From Tubiluchus corallicola (lineage: Eukaryota > Priapulida > Priapulimorpha > Priapulimorphida > Tubiluchidae), in assembly GCA_030141605.1 (NCBI GenBank), contig JAQGDQ010000237.1:57501-121500 (forward strand): a stretch of DNA of 64,000 nucleotides, in the 5' to 3' direction. Under the pieces are notes generated by a model, which did not search any database, was not told where the DNA came from, and saw only the letters and a list, made by a program, of their open reading frames with translations. Made by a program: the position numbers and the translations under genes. Of this stretch, positions 11,239 through 64,000 are shown one piece after another. Every line of letters starts with the position of its first letter. Positions within the stretch are counted from its first letter, which is position 1.

Positions 11239-11341
11239 GTACTCTATTTAGGACCATACAAATGGGTCCTTTATAAACATGGGTGTTTTTGTACTCTATT
11301 TAGGACCATACAAATGGGTCGTTTATAAACAACGGTGTCTG
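11239..11341. repeat. 52-bp tandem duplication
   Basis: Two copies of a 52-bp unit starting GTACTCTATTTAGGACCATA, nearly identical, immediately after the GAGT microsatellite. Confidence 0.85.
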
Positions 11342-14300
11342 TTAAAACACTGTAGGCTAAAAATTTTAAAATCAGGATTTCCCAGGCAAAATCTTGTAAT
11401 TTTAGGTACAAAATAAAAAGTCAACAAGCAAATTAGAAACCTATTGGACTAGTGTATTTCTATTGTTCAGACACTGAAAGGACGGATATACAAAGTTAAC
11501 ACAGTACACTAATTTATTCTTTAACCTTTATATGCAAATGTATCGGTTGTGCCTTTCAAGATGCAAACTGAACATCTCTAAATGTTTGATAAATTTCTAA
11601 CATGGAGATTAAAAGTTCCTTACTGCATTTGAAAACTGGTGACATTTTTCTGTTTATCAGAACTAACTTATGAGTGCTCATTTCCGGGGAAGTTGCACTT
11701 TAACATAATCAAGCCAGATTGATTAAAAAGTACATTAAACTTGCACCCACATATTCAACTTAAGCTGATAAATAAAACAATAGTAGGTGCATTACCGATT
11801 TCAAAATAGCAGATTCCATCTTGCTAGCTTATCATACAGAAAAATGAGTGAACTATCTTCTTGCTCGGTAATAACAAAAATATCTGACGCAAATAACAAA
11901 CATGTTAGTATACAAATAAGAAGGGTGGCGAAATAAGACGGGTGGCGAAAACGTGATGTTTTACCGAATCAGACACCCCTAATAGTTTGAGGACACGTGG
12001 GACGAAAAGTAAAAAAAATCGGTTAGGTTCACGTTTAAAGTCGCTGGGATTCATTTAATAAACACCCAAAGTGACACTACAAATTTATGCCACGTAGTTG
12101 CCTGTGTCCGCCATGTTGGAAGTTTTAAAACTATTTTCTTATCTCACAAGTTTGTACGAATATAACATCAGTCAATGATAACAGTGTAAAATACTTACAC
12201 TCGAGTCTTCTAAATAACATTATTCAAGTAAAAAAACACAAATGACAATAATAATTCACACAGTAAAATAATAATATTAACACTTCACACTACAAAAAAC
12301 GGAAGACTCCATACTTACACAGTCGCTCAGACAAAAAGGAGACTGTACCTCGCTTGTCACGCGTTTTTATACCTGGCGTGGCTTCAGACAGAATCAGACT
12401 GGTCCATTCTAAGCAACAAAACTGGCGTCGTTACCTGTAATACTTCCTGTTCCTGTAATAGAATGTGATTATTACCCCAAATGACAGTGGACATTAATAT
12501 ACAACCTACAGGGCAGCCACTCCTGTTGGGCAAGGCAACAATGTTAAAGCAAAACCGGACCCCAATGTTAAACTGTAGGTCAACACAATCTGCTCTTTAA
12601 AATATTTACACGAATCTTACTATTTTTCAAAAAATGACTTACGTGAAAGAATTATTACCACACAAAAACGATTTCACGTTCACGCCACTAATTCTTCGCT
12701 GTTATATGCATTTCGCCATTCGCTAGATAGACGGGCACTAGCGCCTGCATTTCGCAAACGTAGTGCACAAAAAACTCTAAATTTGAAATTTGAATTTTTA
12801 TGTTAAAACTTGCCTAGTTTTAGCACAACACACTGATTATCTTACAGTAGCTCTGTACTTTAATTTTCTCTTTCACAAAGATGTGTAACTCGCATGAGCT
12901 GTTGTGTGTATGTGTGTTACTGAAAATTATGTTAGTTTGTGACGTCATCAAAAGGTGGGGTCGACCACCGTTAATTAAGTTTTCAGTCTATTGTTTAATT
13001 ATCAGAAACGTCTTTATCACCAAATCTCTCCTTTAACAAAGAAACAGCTTCCTTATAATTGCCATCTACAGGCTGCAGGCCATCTATCACATGAGCAGCT
13101 TCACCTTTAATTGTATTGGACTTTGTCTGATGTAATATTGGTATGCTTATAGTTAGTGTTATTTGTTAGTGCACTGTTCTTTTGGAACACCCTGTATAAA
13201 AGAAAGTTATCATTCTGTTGAATACTAATATTAGCTACTTGACAATAAACCAAAAAATATTTTTAATAATTTAAAAATCATTTTCATCTTTCTTTTTCAA
13301 ACACAGATTTAACTCAGTTTTCTCTTACCTAATCAATCTAAAATCACCATTTTCCTTTTTTCCTTTTTCAGTGATATACTCTAAAACAGTTTTGCTTTTG
13401 CTCAACCAACCTATATTTTCCCCTTTTTCAGTAAAAGATTTTTCATTAACAAAAATTGAAAAACTGCAATTCACTAGATCATGGAAATATAATTTATTTC
13501 TACTTGACTTTATTGACTCTACTTTTTAAATTGCAAAAATTTTAAACCAACACTTTCCAAACCAGCTTCAAAATGTGTCATTGTTCCAAAATTTCTGTAT
13601 ACAGCAAAATAACAAAAACTCCAAACTCAAATTCTTGTTTTTGCAAACCATTCACACAGTAAACAGCAAAGTAAATATTTAGCCATATTTTTCATACGGT
13701 TTTCAAACGTGCAATTTACTTTTATATATCAGATTTAACTACAGAGCTGTGGATCCCCATTGCTTGAGGACCTGGCAGTGTTGCTGACTCACGTTACTCC
13801 TTAACTATTATTCTGCACTCTACACTTCAAGCTGGAATTTTAAGTTTTATGACAGCTTAGTCTTTTTTTCTAAAGTACAGGCCAATAATGTACTTACAGA
13901 TAACTTAATCACCAAGTTAAATTATCATCTCAACTTCAGAACTTTTTTATTTTTTTATGTCACGGCTTTCTGGATCCAGTTAATGACATAAAACAATGCA
14001 AAAAACGAGACCATGCTAGCAGGTTATTTTTGTTAATCTTACAAAAGCTGCTAGATACTTATTCATCGATAATTGTTGAATCTAGTTTATTAGTCATTTA
14101 TTGTCGTTTTTTGTCTGTTTTCAAACATTCCATTCAAGGCAAAGCAAGGCGAATATTATGCTTTATGCTTTATTAAATGTACTAGCATAAAATATTGTAA
14201 TACTTATTAGAGCAATTGATTTCCTTTCGCGATTAAACTGTATGGATTGCTGTTCGCTCATTGACTCATACTTGTATTATAAGTTTATTGTAACTTTATT

Positions 14301-14980
14301 TTTCTTGTTACAGAGTTAAAAATAGTGTTAATATTTATTTATTTATTATTAATAATAAAACACTAAAACTGCAGCAAAAAAAACAAAACGTTTGTGTTCT
14401 GAGAATGTTTATTGTGCTCAAGGTACAAGAATGGCTGTAACAATTCTCGATGCAATGATATTAATATAATTGTCAACTGCATAATTATTATTAGAATAAC
14501 TAGGGCATTATAATCAGACTCTACACAGAATTTTGTGGAAACAGTACTATGGAAAAATAGGGAAAGCAGTAGGAGGGGGACGAAAAGACCAACATATTTT
14601 CATAAACAAGAACATTAGTACTTTCACTGAAAGTACATAGGTTATCACTAGTGTTCAGTAACTAAATGGAGTAGGCATCAGCATCAGTGTGGTCATTTTG
14701 TCATGCAAAAGGCAGAAGGAATCTGAGAAGAGCATAAGCACTGAAAACAATAGAACTGTTAATTGCAGTGAGATGAAGAGAACTACACTGAAACTAGGAG
14801 TTCATGCAATTCAAACTTCTAAAACGTAAAATCGGAAAGAGTGAATGGAATTTACCAGTGAGAAGAAAGTGAAAAAAGGTACCACCGTGGGTTTTAAGTG
14901 AGTGAACGAGTAAATTAGGACGCAAGAACGAAGGAAAGTTACACTGCACTACACAAAACTAAGCTTTCATAAGAATTGTA
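11342..14980. other. Gene-poor interval, possible LTR-like block at 12115-12540
   Basis: No exon recognised. At 12115-12540 the ends TGTTGGAAG and GGCAACA have the TGTT...AACA form of LTRs and a TATAAAAA box lies inside on the minus strand, but no target duplication was found, so this is weak. The rest is AT-rich, with pyrimidine-rich stretches at 13.3-13.5 kb. Confidence 0.3.
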
Positions 14981-14984
14981 AGTG

Positions 14985-16070
14985 TGAATCAGAGATCAAA
15001 GAAAATGAACGTTTTCAGTAAATCCGACTGCTGTGAGAATTGGAGATCATAGACAAAATGGGGCTTTTCAGGGATAACATGTAACGCGATGGTGTTCAGT
15101 GAATCAGCAGACAGTGAAGAAGGGAGTCATGGATCATATGCACCAACCAGAATTTTCAGCGAGTGACGGCTAGGCAGAAGAATTGAGAATTGTGCACAAA
15201 ATGAGGGTTTTCGGGAATGATACATAAGATGAGGATTTTCAGTCAACCAGACTGCTCTGAGGAATCAGGAATTATTCACCAAACAAGGATTGCCGGTGAA
15301 TCACTGCTAGGAGAGAGAATCGGGAATCATGCACAAAACAATGGGTTCAGTGAATCAGTCCACTATGAGGAAGAATCAGGAACCACGCACAAAACAATGG
15401 GTTCAATAAATCAGTCCACTATGAGGAATCAGGAATCATGCACAAAACAATGGGTTCAGTGAATCAGTCCACTATGAGGAGGAATCATGCACAAAACAAT
15501 GGGTTCAATGAATCAGTCCACTATGAGGAGGAATCAGGAATCATGCACAAAACAATGGGTTCAGTGAATCAGTCCACTATATGGAGGAATCAGGAATCAC
15601 ATACAAAACAATGGGTTCAGTGAATCAGTCCACTATGAGGAGGAATCAGGAATCATGCACAAAACAATATGTTCAATGAATCAGTACATTATGAGGAGGA
15701 ATCAGGAATCATGCACAAAACAATGGGTTCAGTGAATCAGTCCACTATGAGGAGGAATCAGGAATCACGTACAAAACAATAGATTCAATGAATCAGTCTA
15801 CTATGAGGAGGAATCAGGAATTATGTACAAAACAATAGGTTCAATAAATCAGTCCACTATGAGGAGGAATCATGCACAAAACAATAGGTTCAATGAATCA
15901 GTCCACTATGAGGAGGAATCAGGAATTATGTACAAAACAATAGGTTCAATGAATCAGTCCACTATGAGGAGGAATCAGGAATCATGCACAAAACAATGGG
16001 TTCAGCGAATCCGTTCTCTACGATGAAGAATCAGGAATCATGCACAAAACGAAGTTTCCAGCAACCAACT
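14985..16070. repeat. ~57-bp minisatellite with decayed edge
   Basis: The core (about 15320-16010) has units containing CACAAAACAATGGGTTCA and GAATCAGTCCACTATGAGG. Some are shortened to ~45 bp by loss of the GGAATCA segment. To the left (14985-15310) longer and more diverged units with the same order of motifs can be seen. The several short plus-strand ORFs here come from the repeat. Confidence 0.9.
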
Positions 16071-17206
16071 TAAAACTGGAGCGTTATGTGAACAAGGGAC
16101 GGAATAAAGGAAGCAGACAAGGATTGCATGCTTCTTTAAGCATACACACAAGGGAAGGATGAGCACTTTACTAAATGCTACAAAACATGTTAGCATGTAC
16201 AGGACAGACATGTTCGAGTCAATTTAGATTAAACATTACAGAACTATTTTCCATATTTTTAACCTTACAAACACAGCAAACTTGCAAGCCAACTAGGTTA
16301 CGCAAAATAAATGAACTATTATTAATAAGCAAGTACAACAAACCCACTAAGAAGCCAACTGGCTAGTTACAAAATAACAAAAGTACGCATAATTAATTAA
16401 TCAATGATTAAAGGTTAAGAATCTAATCATTTACACAGATGGCATAATCAATTGACCAAATTGACACAATGCGCTTCACCGAGAAAGACTAAAAACAACA
16501 AGGCTTTTTTATTTTAAACTGAAGGCAGCATTCCTGCAACTAGTAACTTATACAATGACTTTACAATAAATGCAATAACATATTGCCGTGCATTCGTCAA
16601 TCTAATGATCATAAATACATAATATCAGAAAATACTAGCAACTTATAAATTGTCCACCGATACTAGTGACATGTTTACACGCATTACACAATTATTACAG
16701 TTTTGCTTGTTCCACATAGTCAAATGAATAGGATATAAATAAAAAAACATTGCGCTTAAATTTATCTAAGAAAAAACTATACCAACTGGAACAACACAAC
16801 TAATCATGTTAATGATGATCAATACAAAAACTTAACTTGTCCCAAAGATATAATAATGAAATGCTGACGAAAATAAAAACTGCGTCAAAACGCGGTAAAT
16901 TTTTCATTGCCAACACAAAATGTAGTAGCTTATAACCTGGCTATAGCTGTTAATATGTCAGTAGGAGGTGGTGTCAGTAAAATTCATAATATCTGACTGT
17001 TCGTTGTACAATCACTAAAATACATAAGCAAAGAAAACAGAATTGTACATTGCATGACGTCAACATAATTTCCGAAGTGAAACAAACAACAAGTTTTGCA
17101 GAAAGAACACCTGTGCTTCAAATTCAAATTCATACTTTAAAGTAAACGGCAGGATAAACAAAATATACGTTCACATCATAACTAACAGCATGACTTATTT
17201 ACACGC
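16071..17206. other. No gene seen
   Basis: AT-rich spacer between two minisatellites. Confidence 0.45.
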
Positions 17207-17368
17207 TAGTTACGGTGTGGGAACAGCCTGTCCACAAGTTCACCTATCCAGTTACGGTGTGGGAACAGCCTGTCCACAAGTTCACCTATCCAGTTACGGT
17301 GTGGGAACAGCCTGTCCACAAGTTCACCTATCCAGTTACGGTGTGGGAACAGCCTGTCCACAAGTTCC
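17207..17368. repeat. 42-bp minisatellite, 4 copies
   Basis: Four nearly perfect units starting GTTACGGTGTGGGAACAGCC. ORFs on both strands result from a unit divisible by three. Confidence 0.95.
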
Positions 17369-20003
17369 ACAATTTCCACTGATAACTGACCACCAGTTAA
17401 AATTACAATGTTGTCATAACGGCTTCTCAATCTTTATAGCAAGCAATTGTAGTTTAATGCAACATTCTACATTATTGCTACAACTTGGTAAACAAACTAA
17501 CTGTGAATACTTTACACATCTAAACAGTAGATAGCAAACATAAACTTATACAAACAATAAGTTGTAATTATTATTAGTATTAATGGTAAAATTAACAGCG
17601 ATGTATTAGTTCCTATCAGTGGCAGCTTTATAACAAATATTCACAAATAACTGTAAACTATAAACATTAAACCCAAAAGAAATTTTATCTTTAATTCTCG
17701 AAAAAGGATTTAGACAATGTCACACCCATTAGATGGTAAAAGCTAATTATCTTATTACAATCAATAACAGTGCAATCATTCTCAACAGCTGAACAACTCT
17801 TGAAGCTCAATATCAAAAAAAAGAAAAGAACGACACTTCTGCTGTGAATTACTACAACTGCATCTTAAATTACTACAAATATTGATAAATACGTCAGATA
17901 ACTTAAACGAGAGCATACGGGTTACATATACGCAACTTGGACACATTGTCTGATGAATTTCATCACGGCTAATATATAAACATTTTTTATTTTGAAATTA
18001 AATTCCTAATGCAAGGCTCACTTTTAGCAAGAAAGGCTGTACTTCATGAAGCTAGAATGCAATACATTTGATTTGATAAAAATAATAATAATAACTAATT
18101 GTATTTCTCTATGCAGTAAACAAGAACACTGAACACACAGAGTCATTTTGGTTATAAATGTGCTAAAGGGATAAAAAATTAGCATATATGTTAAATTATG
18201 TTTATGTAAAATTTATACAATGTCGTTCGCGCCAACACTATGCGATTACAAAATATAATGCCAAACTGACTATCAAAAAATGAACATAGAACAATGCAGT
18301 AGTGTGGTTTGGCTAATGCATAAGCTACTAATATTTTGTACATACAGTACTAAGAAGTAGGGTTTACACCTATGTAATGCCGTAATGAACGAAAACGCCA
18401 TAGAAATTGGTAAGAAAATTGTACAGAAAAAATTATTTATGTACGTTCTGCCAAAAACAATTAAAAATCATTATTCTCATATATTTTTTGAGATAAACAA
18501 AATCGTCGGGTAGCAATTCTTCCACAGACCTAAAGACTAAAATTTATTATTCCAACCACCAGATAACAAAAAGAATGTGAAATAAATGAAAAAAGCATAA
18601 CACGAAATAACATACGTAAGAAATATAAAAAAATCAGGTAAAACATTTCACCTTATTTTGAATACACACAAATGTATGTCTCTATAAAGGAACAATGATC
18701 TGATAGGATTGAAAACTAATTATCTCACAAGTACAAAATAATTTCTAACCAGAACCATAGATATTTTACATAAAAGGCCAGATATTTCATACCAATGATC
18801 AAAACCAAGCAGAAACTTCTCAACAATCAAAAACTCATTTCATTAACGCAATTCACTTAATCAACAACAAAAGCAGGGAATATCATACATGGATTAATTA
18901 AATCACTATTTGTTGGCTATTTACATTTTTACATATGTATACATAAGTATGTATTAACAACTATATCAGTGGTATACTAACGAAAACAATGTACATGTTA
19001 GTAATAGAAATACAAACAAAAACAACAATATGAAAGCTATATTTAGAAAGATATGGAAACAAACACAAACATACTACTGCTATGAACCAAAATACATACA
19101 CATTTTTTTTACTTTTTTCAATAAAGCAATTCACACTGTAAAAAATAACTTTGAACAAAAATTAGGCGATAATAAAGAATCCCACTGCAACCATCATAGG
19201 GTAATATACACGACAGGGGGCACCTCATACTAATAAAATGAAGACACAAAATCACGCTACTAGTGTCAAAATGGTTTTCATACTATGTAAATTAATAAAC
19301 GCATATAGAAATTGAGATAGATACAGTTCTTAACTACAGCAAGTTATTATTACACACCGGAAGCACTAAAGAAAGGTTTGCTCTAAGCGTTCAGACGAAA
19401 ATCGTTTGGTGACACATCATCGCGTGAGAGGATAAGACACAAGAACAACTACGGCAAATGTGTACTGTACACAGTATAAGACAGGCCACAGATACAGACC
19501 AATTACTTTAAATGTAAGAAAAGTTAACATGGAAATAGACCTAAAGGTTACTAGCAATCACCTAGGCAAACATTTAGAAAATTAAACATATGCATATAGA
19601 TACACATAGTTGAAAGTTTTTGCAAAAATGTACATATCATTTTCTAAATGACAAAAATCTACAGGCCAGTTATAAAAATTAGTTAATATAGCGAAACGTA
19701 CACACTAGTTACACAAAAGAAAACTAAATAAATAGTTTTCATTATTACAGCAGGTGAACGGGCCTTTACCCATAGAAAATACGGCTACTCAGAATTAATA
19801 AGTGAAAGTAGTCACGGTTTATTTTCTTAGGAGAAAAGTTAATATTTTACTTAACTCTTCCAGTTTGCAGTACTTCTTTGCGACTAATGCAAGGTGCCTT
19901 CTTCTAAAGACTTTTCTTGTAAAAATGGATATTACAATTCGCATGACATCTATGACATCTTGACCTTCTTTGAGAATATGCAGTACACATGATTATGCTG
20001 TCG
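17369..20003. other. Gene-poor AT-rich interval
   Basis: Long A/T-rich sequence without convincing ORFs. It could include distal 3' sequence of HELZ, which is transcribed toward it, but no clear polyadenylation site was found. Confidence 0.4.
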
Positions 20004-20593
20004 CTAACTCTTTCAGGACCGTAAGCATTTGCTGCATTTTGCATAGACTCATGAAAAACTGCTCTCACTAAGCAACGATTATAATTGTATTCGGTAATTT
20101 TTGTAGGTTTCTACTCATGTAAAATTATATATGAAATGCATTTGCTTACCTTAGACAAATTAAAAATAGATTTTTGTCAAAAAATTTTCAGTAGTTTTTA
20201 AGGAAAACTTCCTGTTAAAAGATGGGATGCCCCTATCTGCCCCTTAGCTGCTAGGTTGGCTTTTCCTGGTATTCTCTACAGGAAAGAGTCTTTTGGGCTG
20301 TAGCAAGCGAGCAATTAATATAATAGTGCGTAAGATCACGCAAGTGTACACCAGACTAAGCTACTCAATAGGCTAAGTTGGAGTGCCTGAAAAGGGCGTG
20401 TTTATCTTAATTTTATCCAATTAAATCACTTGTAAATGCTTACGAAAATAGCATGATTGGATAGCCGAGAATTTCCTGAATAGAACAGTAGCTAATTTGC
20501 AATCATTTAGTTATGTCTGTGTTCATACAAGTAGCAGAAAAGTCATAGGTCTTACAAGACCTATTTTGAGTGGTGCGGTCCTGAAGGAGTTAA
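20004..20593. mobile_element. TTAA-type MITE, copy 1
   Basis: Ends CTCTTTCAGGACCG (left) and CTCCTTCAGGACCG (right, reversed), flanked by TAA(C)/TTAA-like target sequence. A second copy in opposite orientation is in HELZ intron 14 (45225-45938) and a truncated copy in intron 11 (49938-50050). TTAA targets with CYYTTC ends suggest piggyBac-like mobilisation; that assignment is an inference. Confidence 0.7.
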
Positions 20594-22079
20594 ACTGCAA
20601 GCGCGAAGTATCAAGTCCAAATTAACGAAAAAATGCATGATTTTACTGCAACACAAGAGCATGAAAGCTATCATCATTTTTAACCACAACGCTAAAGGCA
20701 AAGGCAAGGAAACAAAACAACTGCTGAACAATTATTCATGTGACTGCAAATAGTGCAATTGCAAGTTTCATTGTTGTGCCTGATTAACTTACTGGCCATT
20801 GAGTAATTTCACTTTTTAACACAATATTTGTTAATTTTTTATAATGAGTATCTGCAGGTAAAAACAGTCAACGGATCTATTAAGAGGGGTTCTTAAGTTT
20901 TATAATGATCACATTTTTGTGTCAGGATCATTTTTGGGCTTTGTGCATTTTTGGAAAATTTATTGAATGTTTTATGCCGTTTTGTTCAGTAAATGAAGCG
21001 TTTTTCATGGAATACCATTGGATTTTTCATAAGGGTTAAAATTATTTGCCTGTTTAAACAAAAATAGCCAACATTTTCAAATAGCTAATGAAATGTCCAA
21101 CAAGAATATGTTATTTATGCAAATGATGGATCTAAACTTTTTGTGCACTAATGATATTTGCAAATAAATTGTGTAAAATTCCACGCAGCAGCAAGTCATA
21201 GCTTAGCTGGAACAATAGGTTGCCATGGTGTTTGTGACACGCAGCTGCTATGTTCATTGTCCTGCTGTAGTTTCTAGCATCAAACTGCCAGAATGGGCAT
21301 TGCTAAAGTTGGCGTTGCTATGGTGACTGAGCAATTTTTTGTCTGCCATCTAGGGGCGAGTTAAAGAAACAATGCAAAGTGTGCAATTGCATTACTTGCA
21401 GTCGTACGTGAACAGAGAACAACTTAGCTAGCCCGAGTGGCTTATTTACAATATTGGATGCATAGGAAGCCTGAGCTAAGACAGAATGACGGGCAGGCTG
21501 CTACGAACAATCAGAGGTACATATGTATATATATCTAGTTAATTCAACAAACACCAGCACCAAAATGACCATTTACATTACATAATACTTCTGTAATTTG
21601 TACATTTGATTATATATCACAGCTATAGCAGCCAACACTTTTTGTAAGATATCCACAAAAATGAATAAAATTAGGATCTTCACCACCAGGCATCGAAATT
21701 TCAAAAACTGAGCCACACCTGAAAACTCAAAAATCATAAAACTTTGCAAGACGGAACAAGTGAACAAACAACGTCCAACAACATTCATCCGAACACTGTC
21801 TTTTCGATTAATTGGGAATTCATTGTCTAACTTCATACTGTTGAGAGCTCAGATTATACATAAATACATGTAATACAATGCATTCTGAGGCAAATAAACA
21901 CTCTTATACTAAATTATTTTATGTCTATGACGCTTTCTGATTTTCAAACAAATTTGCTGCCACAAAATACGAGTTAAATTTTTTCAGTCATTCAATGTAT
22001 CAGCTCCTGTTGTACAGAACTTTAACGTAGCAGCCCCTAGGTAGCTAGTTCTGAGATAGCATACTTCAAATCATCAAGC
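20594..22079. other. No gene seen
   Basis: AT-rich. A minus-strand ORF at 21836-21573 has no recognisable features and is probably chance. Confidence 0.4.
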
Positions 22080-22487
22080 CAAGGCCGTAGTCGGCGGTCC
22101 GGCCGGTCCGGCCATGGCCGGACCACTTTTTCTGCCATACGTGCCTAGACATTCTCAGCCCTGCGTAGAGTAAAAACTTATTTGCGGAGTACGATGACTC
22201 AAACTAGACTGAACAATCTCATGACTTTGCATGTACATATGGATAGAACAGACGCTCTCGACCTGAAAGAAATTGCGAACGAGTTTACTGCTAGAAATGA
22301 GCGGCGCAGATGTGTGTTTGGAAGTTCTAATCAATCATGTCATCATTGAGTATGTGTAGTGCTCTATTATATTATAACTCTGTATTATAAATTATAATAT
22401 ACTCTTCTATATGTTGCTGCTGTATTCTTCTTCTACCTGTTCCGTATCTGTGGCCGGACCACTTTTCAAAAGCCGACTACGGCCCTG
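22080..22487. mobile_element. hAT-like MITE, ~408 bp
   Basis: Inverted ends CAAGGCCGTAGTCGGC (left) and CAGGGCCGTAGTCGGCT (right, reversed). Subterminal GGCCGGACCACTTTT is repeated near both ends. End sequence resembles hAT elements, but the flanking 8-mers do not match. Confidence 0.75.
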
Positions 22488-23058
22488 CAAGCAGATGTTG
22501 AAATTTCGTTACCTGAGGTAAAGACCTACTAAGTACCCATTCTAGCACACCTACTTCTTCTGAGAGAATTTTAATATAATATAAACCATTAGCCCAAACG
22601 TTTTCACTAAATCTGAAGATTCATTAATAACCGACTAATGATAATGAAATTTTTTTCTATTTCGTAATTATTATTATTAGTACATGCAGAAGAATTGTGA
22701 CGTATCTGAATGAAAGAAATACACTAGGGCAACCCTTTGTCAAAAATGGAAGTAGATCAAGCAGAAAATGTATCGACTAGTACGAAAATTTCTATAGCCT
22801 TAGCACATATTTTAAAGAATGCTTTACATTCTAGCTAAATATTCGTTTCATTATTTACAAAAATATTAGTTCCAACTAAATGACTCAACTGATAAACTCA
22901 CGAAAAGAAGCAGAAGCAACTTTTTAAGACGTCAAGTGCCGCCAAATCAGCACATTTCAGTTCACCAAGCGCTGTCCAATCATCTCTTCTCAGTTAACTT
23001 TATACAATATTTGTAGCTTCCTGAGCCCCAAACTCAAAAGTATTTGTAAATTTACCCT
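22488..23058 (-). other. Presumed HELZ 3' untranslated region
   Basis: Lies directly after the HELZ stop codon on the minus strand. No certain polyadenylation signal was identified, so the transcript end is open. Confidence 0.4.
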
Positions 23059-62933
<39,875 letters not shown>

Positions 62934-62969
62934 TGCATTTTTACCATCCTGACTCTCCTGACAATAAGA

Positions 62970-63249
62970 AACAAAGCATTTAGAATGTAGAAAAACACCA
63001 CCCCCCTCACATAACCTAGCTATTGAGACTGGAAGATGGGCAAGGATAAAAAGAGAGGACAGGCTATGCTCCTGTTCTGGCTTAAACATTCAAACAGAAG
63101 AGCATGTTATCTGTTTTTGTCCACTTACGAATCACCTTCGTGAAGATAACACTGAACTGAGCTTCAACGATTTGCATGAATTTTTCAATGGAAACCCAAT
63201 GTCATATTGTGAATTTGTAAATAACTCTTTAGCTGTTTTTGGACAGTAA
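62970..63249 (+). mobile_element. LINE 3' fragment encoding the terminal Cys/His segment
   Basis: Plus-strand reading SHNLAIETGRWARIKREDRL, CSCSGLNIQTEEHVICFCP and a short end stopping at TAA (63247) matches the C-terminal 'R-E-R-C-C...E-H-CP' segment of many LINE reverse-transcriptase proteins. 5'-truncated. Lies antisense, right upstream of HELZ exon 1. Confidence 0.65.
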
Positions 63250-64000
63250 TGTCATGTTAGGCGATAATAAGTGTTATGAGAATTTGTAAATAATTCTTCA
63301 GTTATTTTTTGACAGAAATGATCATGTTATATGATCAAAGTCCTTTGTAGGATCTATACTGAACTAAAGTATCAGTTCGACTATCTCTTAATCAGTCAAT
63401 AACAAAAAAAAAATACATAAAAATGAAAGAAACAGTTTTTAAAATGTGATAATTTTGTACCATAATCAACTGAATTTATGCTTGTCACAGTGCTAAATGC
63501 TCATTAAAATGCTGCAGGTCAACAAAAGCAAGATTTATGATTTATGTTCATTGCTCATGCAGAATACAGTCGTTTTCTTTCAATTTTGCTGTTTTTCCTG
63601 CTGGTAAATTTGTATACATATATTAGGTGTTCTACATTTGGCAAAACACACAACTTAATCATTTAGCGGTAGCAAAAGTCCCTCTATAGCGAAAAGTGTG
63701 TTTAAATCACAAATGCAAATTCAAAATTGACAATGAACATTAAAAGAATGAGGACCACACACATAATTATAGGCTTTGTCATACGTCAAGAAAAACTTAA
63801 CATTAAAATTACAATTGATGGAAAACTAAATGTTTCGTAGAACATAATTTCAATCATTATTACTGGGGAGTTTCTAACTAACGCTCGACTTAAGTTCAAC
63901 TTGGACTCTAAAATTCGGTTCAAGTCTTTGTTGCACTTCTGAAATATTAGAATGAATCAAGGTAAAATTATGTATTAGATATATACTAGAATGAGATATT
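63250..64000. other. No gene seen
   Basis: AT-rich; presumed HELZ 5' intron. A degenerate ~60-bp direct repeat at 63206-63320 (GAATTTGTAAATAA.TCTT) was noticed. No promoter or first exon found. Confidence 0.4.

Noticed and set aside
15217-16026. Series of short plus-strand ORFs
   Set aside because: All lie in the ~57-bp minisatellite and have repeat-derived sequence.

Overview
This is an AT-rich piece of an animal nuclear genome. Genes are intron-rich with GT-AG splice sites, and the window is full of micro- and minisatellites and short inverted-repeat transposons. There are no operons. A 5-HT2-type amine receptor exon and a HELZ-type RNA helicase suggest a bilaterian invertebrate. I cannot place it further. 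Minisatellites sitting on exon-intron borders recall what I remember being described at the Adh locus of amphioxus, but I could not check this.

Layout. (1) 1-3.4 kb: the first coding exon of a 5-HT2-like G-protein-coupled receptor on the minus strand (3097-2752). It runs into a 54-bp tandem array whose unit is a copy of the exon's end, encoding transmembrane helix 2 plus the 5' splice site. The later receptor exons are not in the window. (2) 3.4-23 kb: a gene-poor interval with minisatellites (22 bp, 61 bp, ~57 bp, 42 bp), hAT-type and TTAA-type MITEs, a SINE-like element and a small cluster of minus-strand ORFs, one of them SGNH-hydrolase-like. (3) 23.06-62.93 kb: one large minus-strand gene, the orthologue of HELZ. 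I rebuilt it as 28 coding exons with consistent phases, giving 1993 residues: TPR-like N-terminus, a C2H2 finger, a CCCH finger, an Upf1-like SF1 helicase core, a PAM2 motif and a long disordered C-terminus. Its introns carry at least nine MITEs, tRNA-like SINEs, a LINE relic, a possible solo LTR and about a dozen minisatellites. (4) 62.97-64 kb: a plus-strand LINE 3' fragment beside HELZ exon 1, then featureless AT-rich sequence.

The main observation is that tandem repeats were seeded on 5' splice sites at four junctions in two unrelated genes: the receptor exon, and HELZ exons 8, 10 and 11. Each repeat unit carries the last nucleotides of the exon plus the donor, so one to thirteen decoy donors lie behind the real one. 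This looks like a recurrent process in this genome rather than one accident. Two HELZ acceptors (exons 4 and 28) also lie within about 30 nt of a MITE end, so their branch points are probably transposon-derived.
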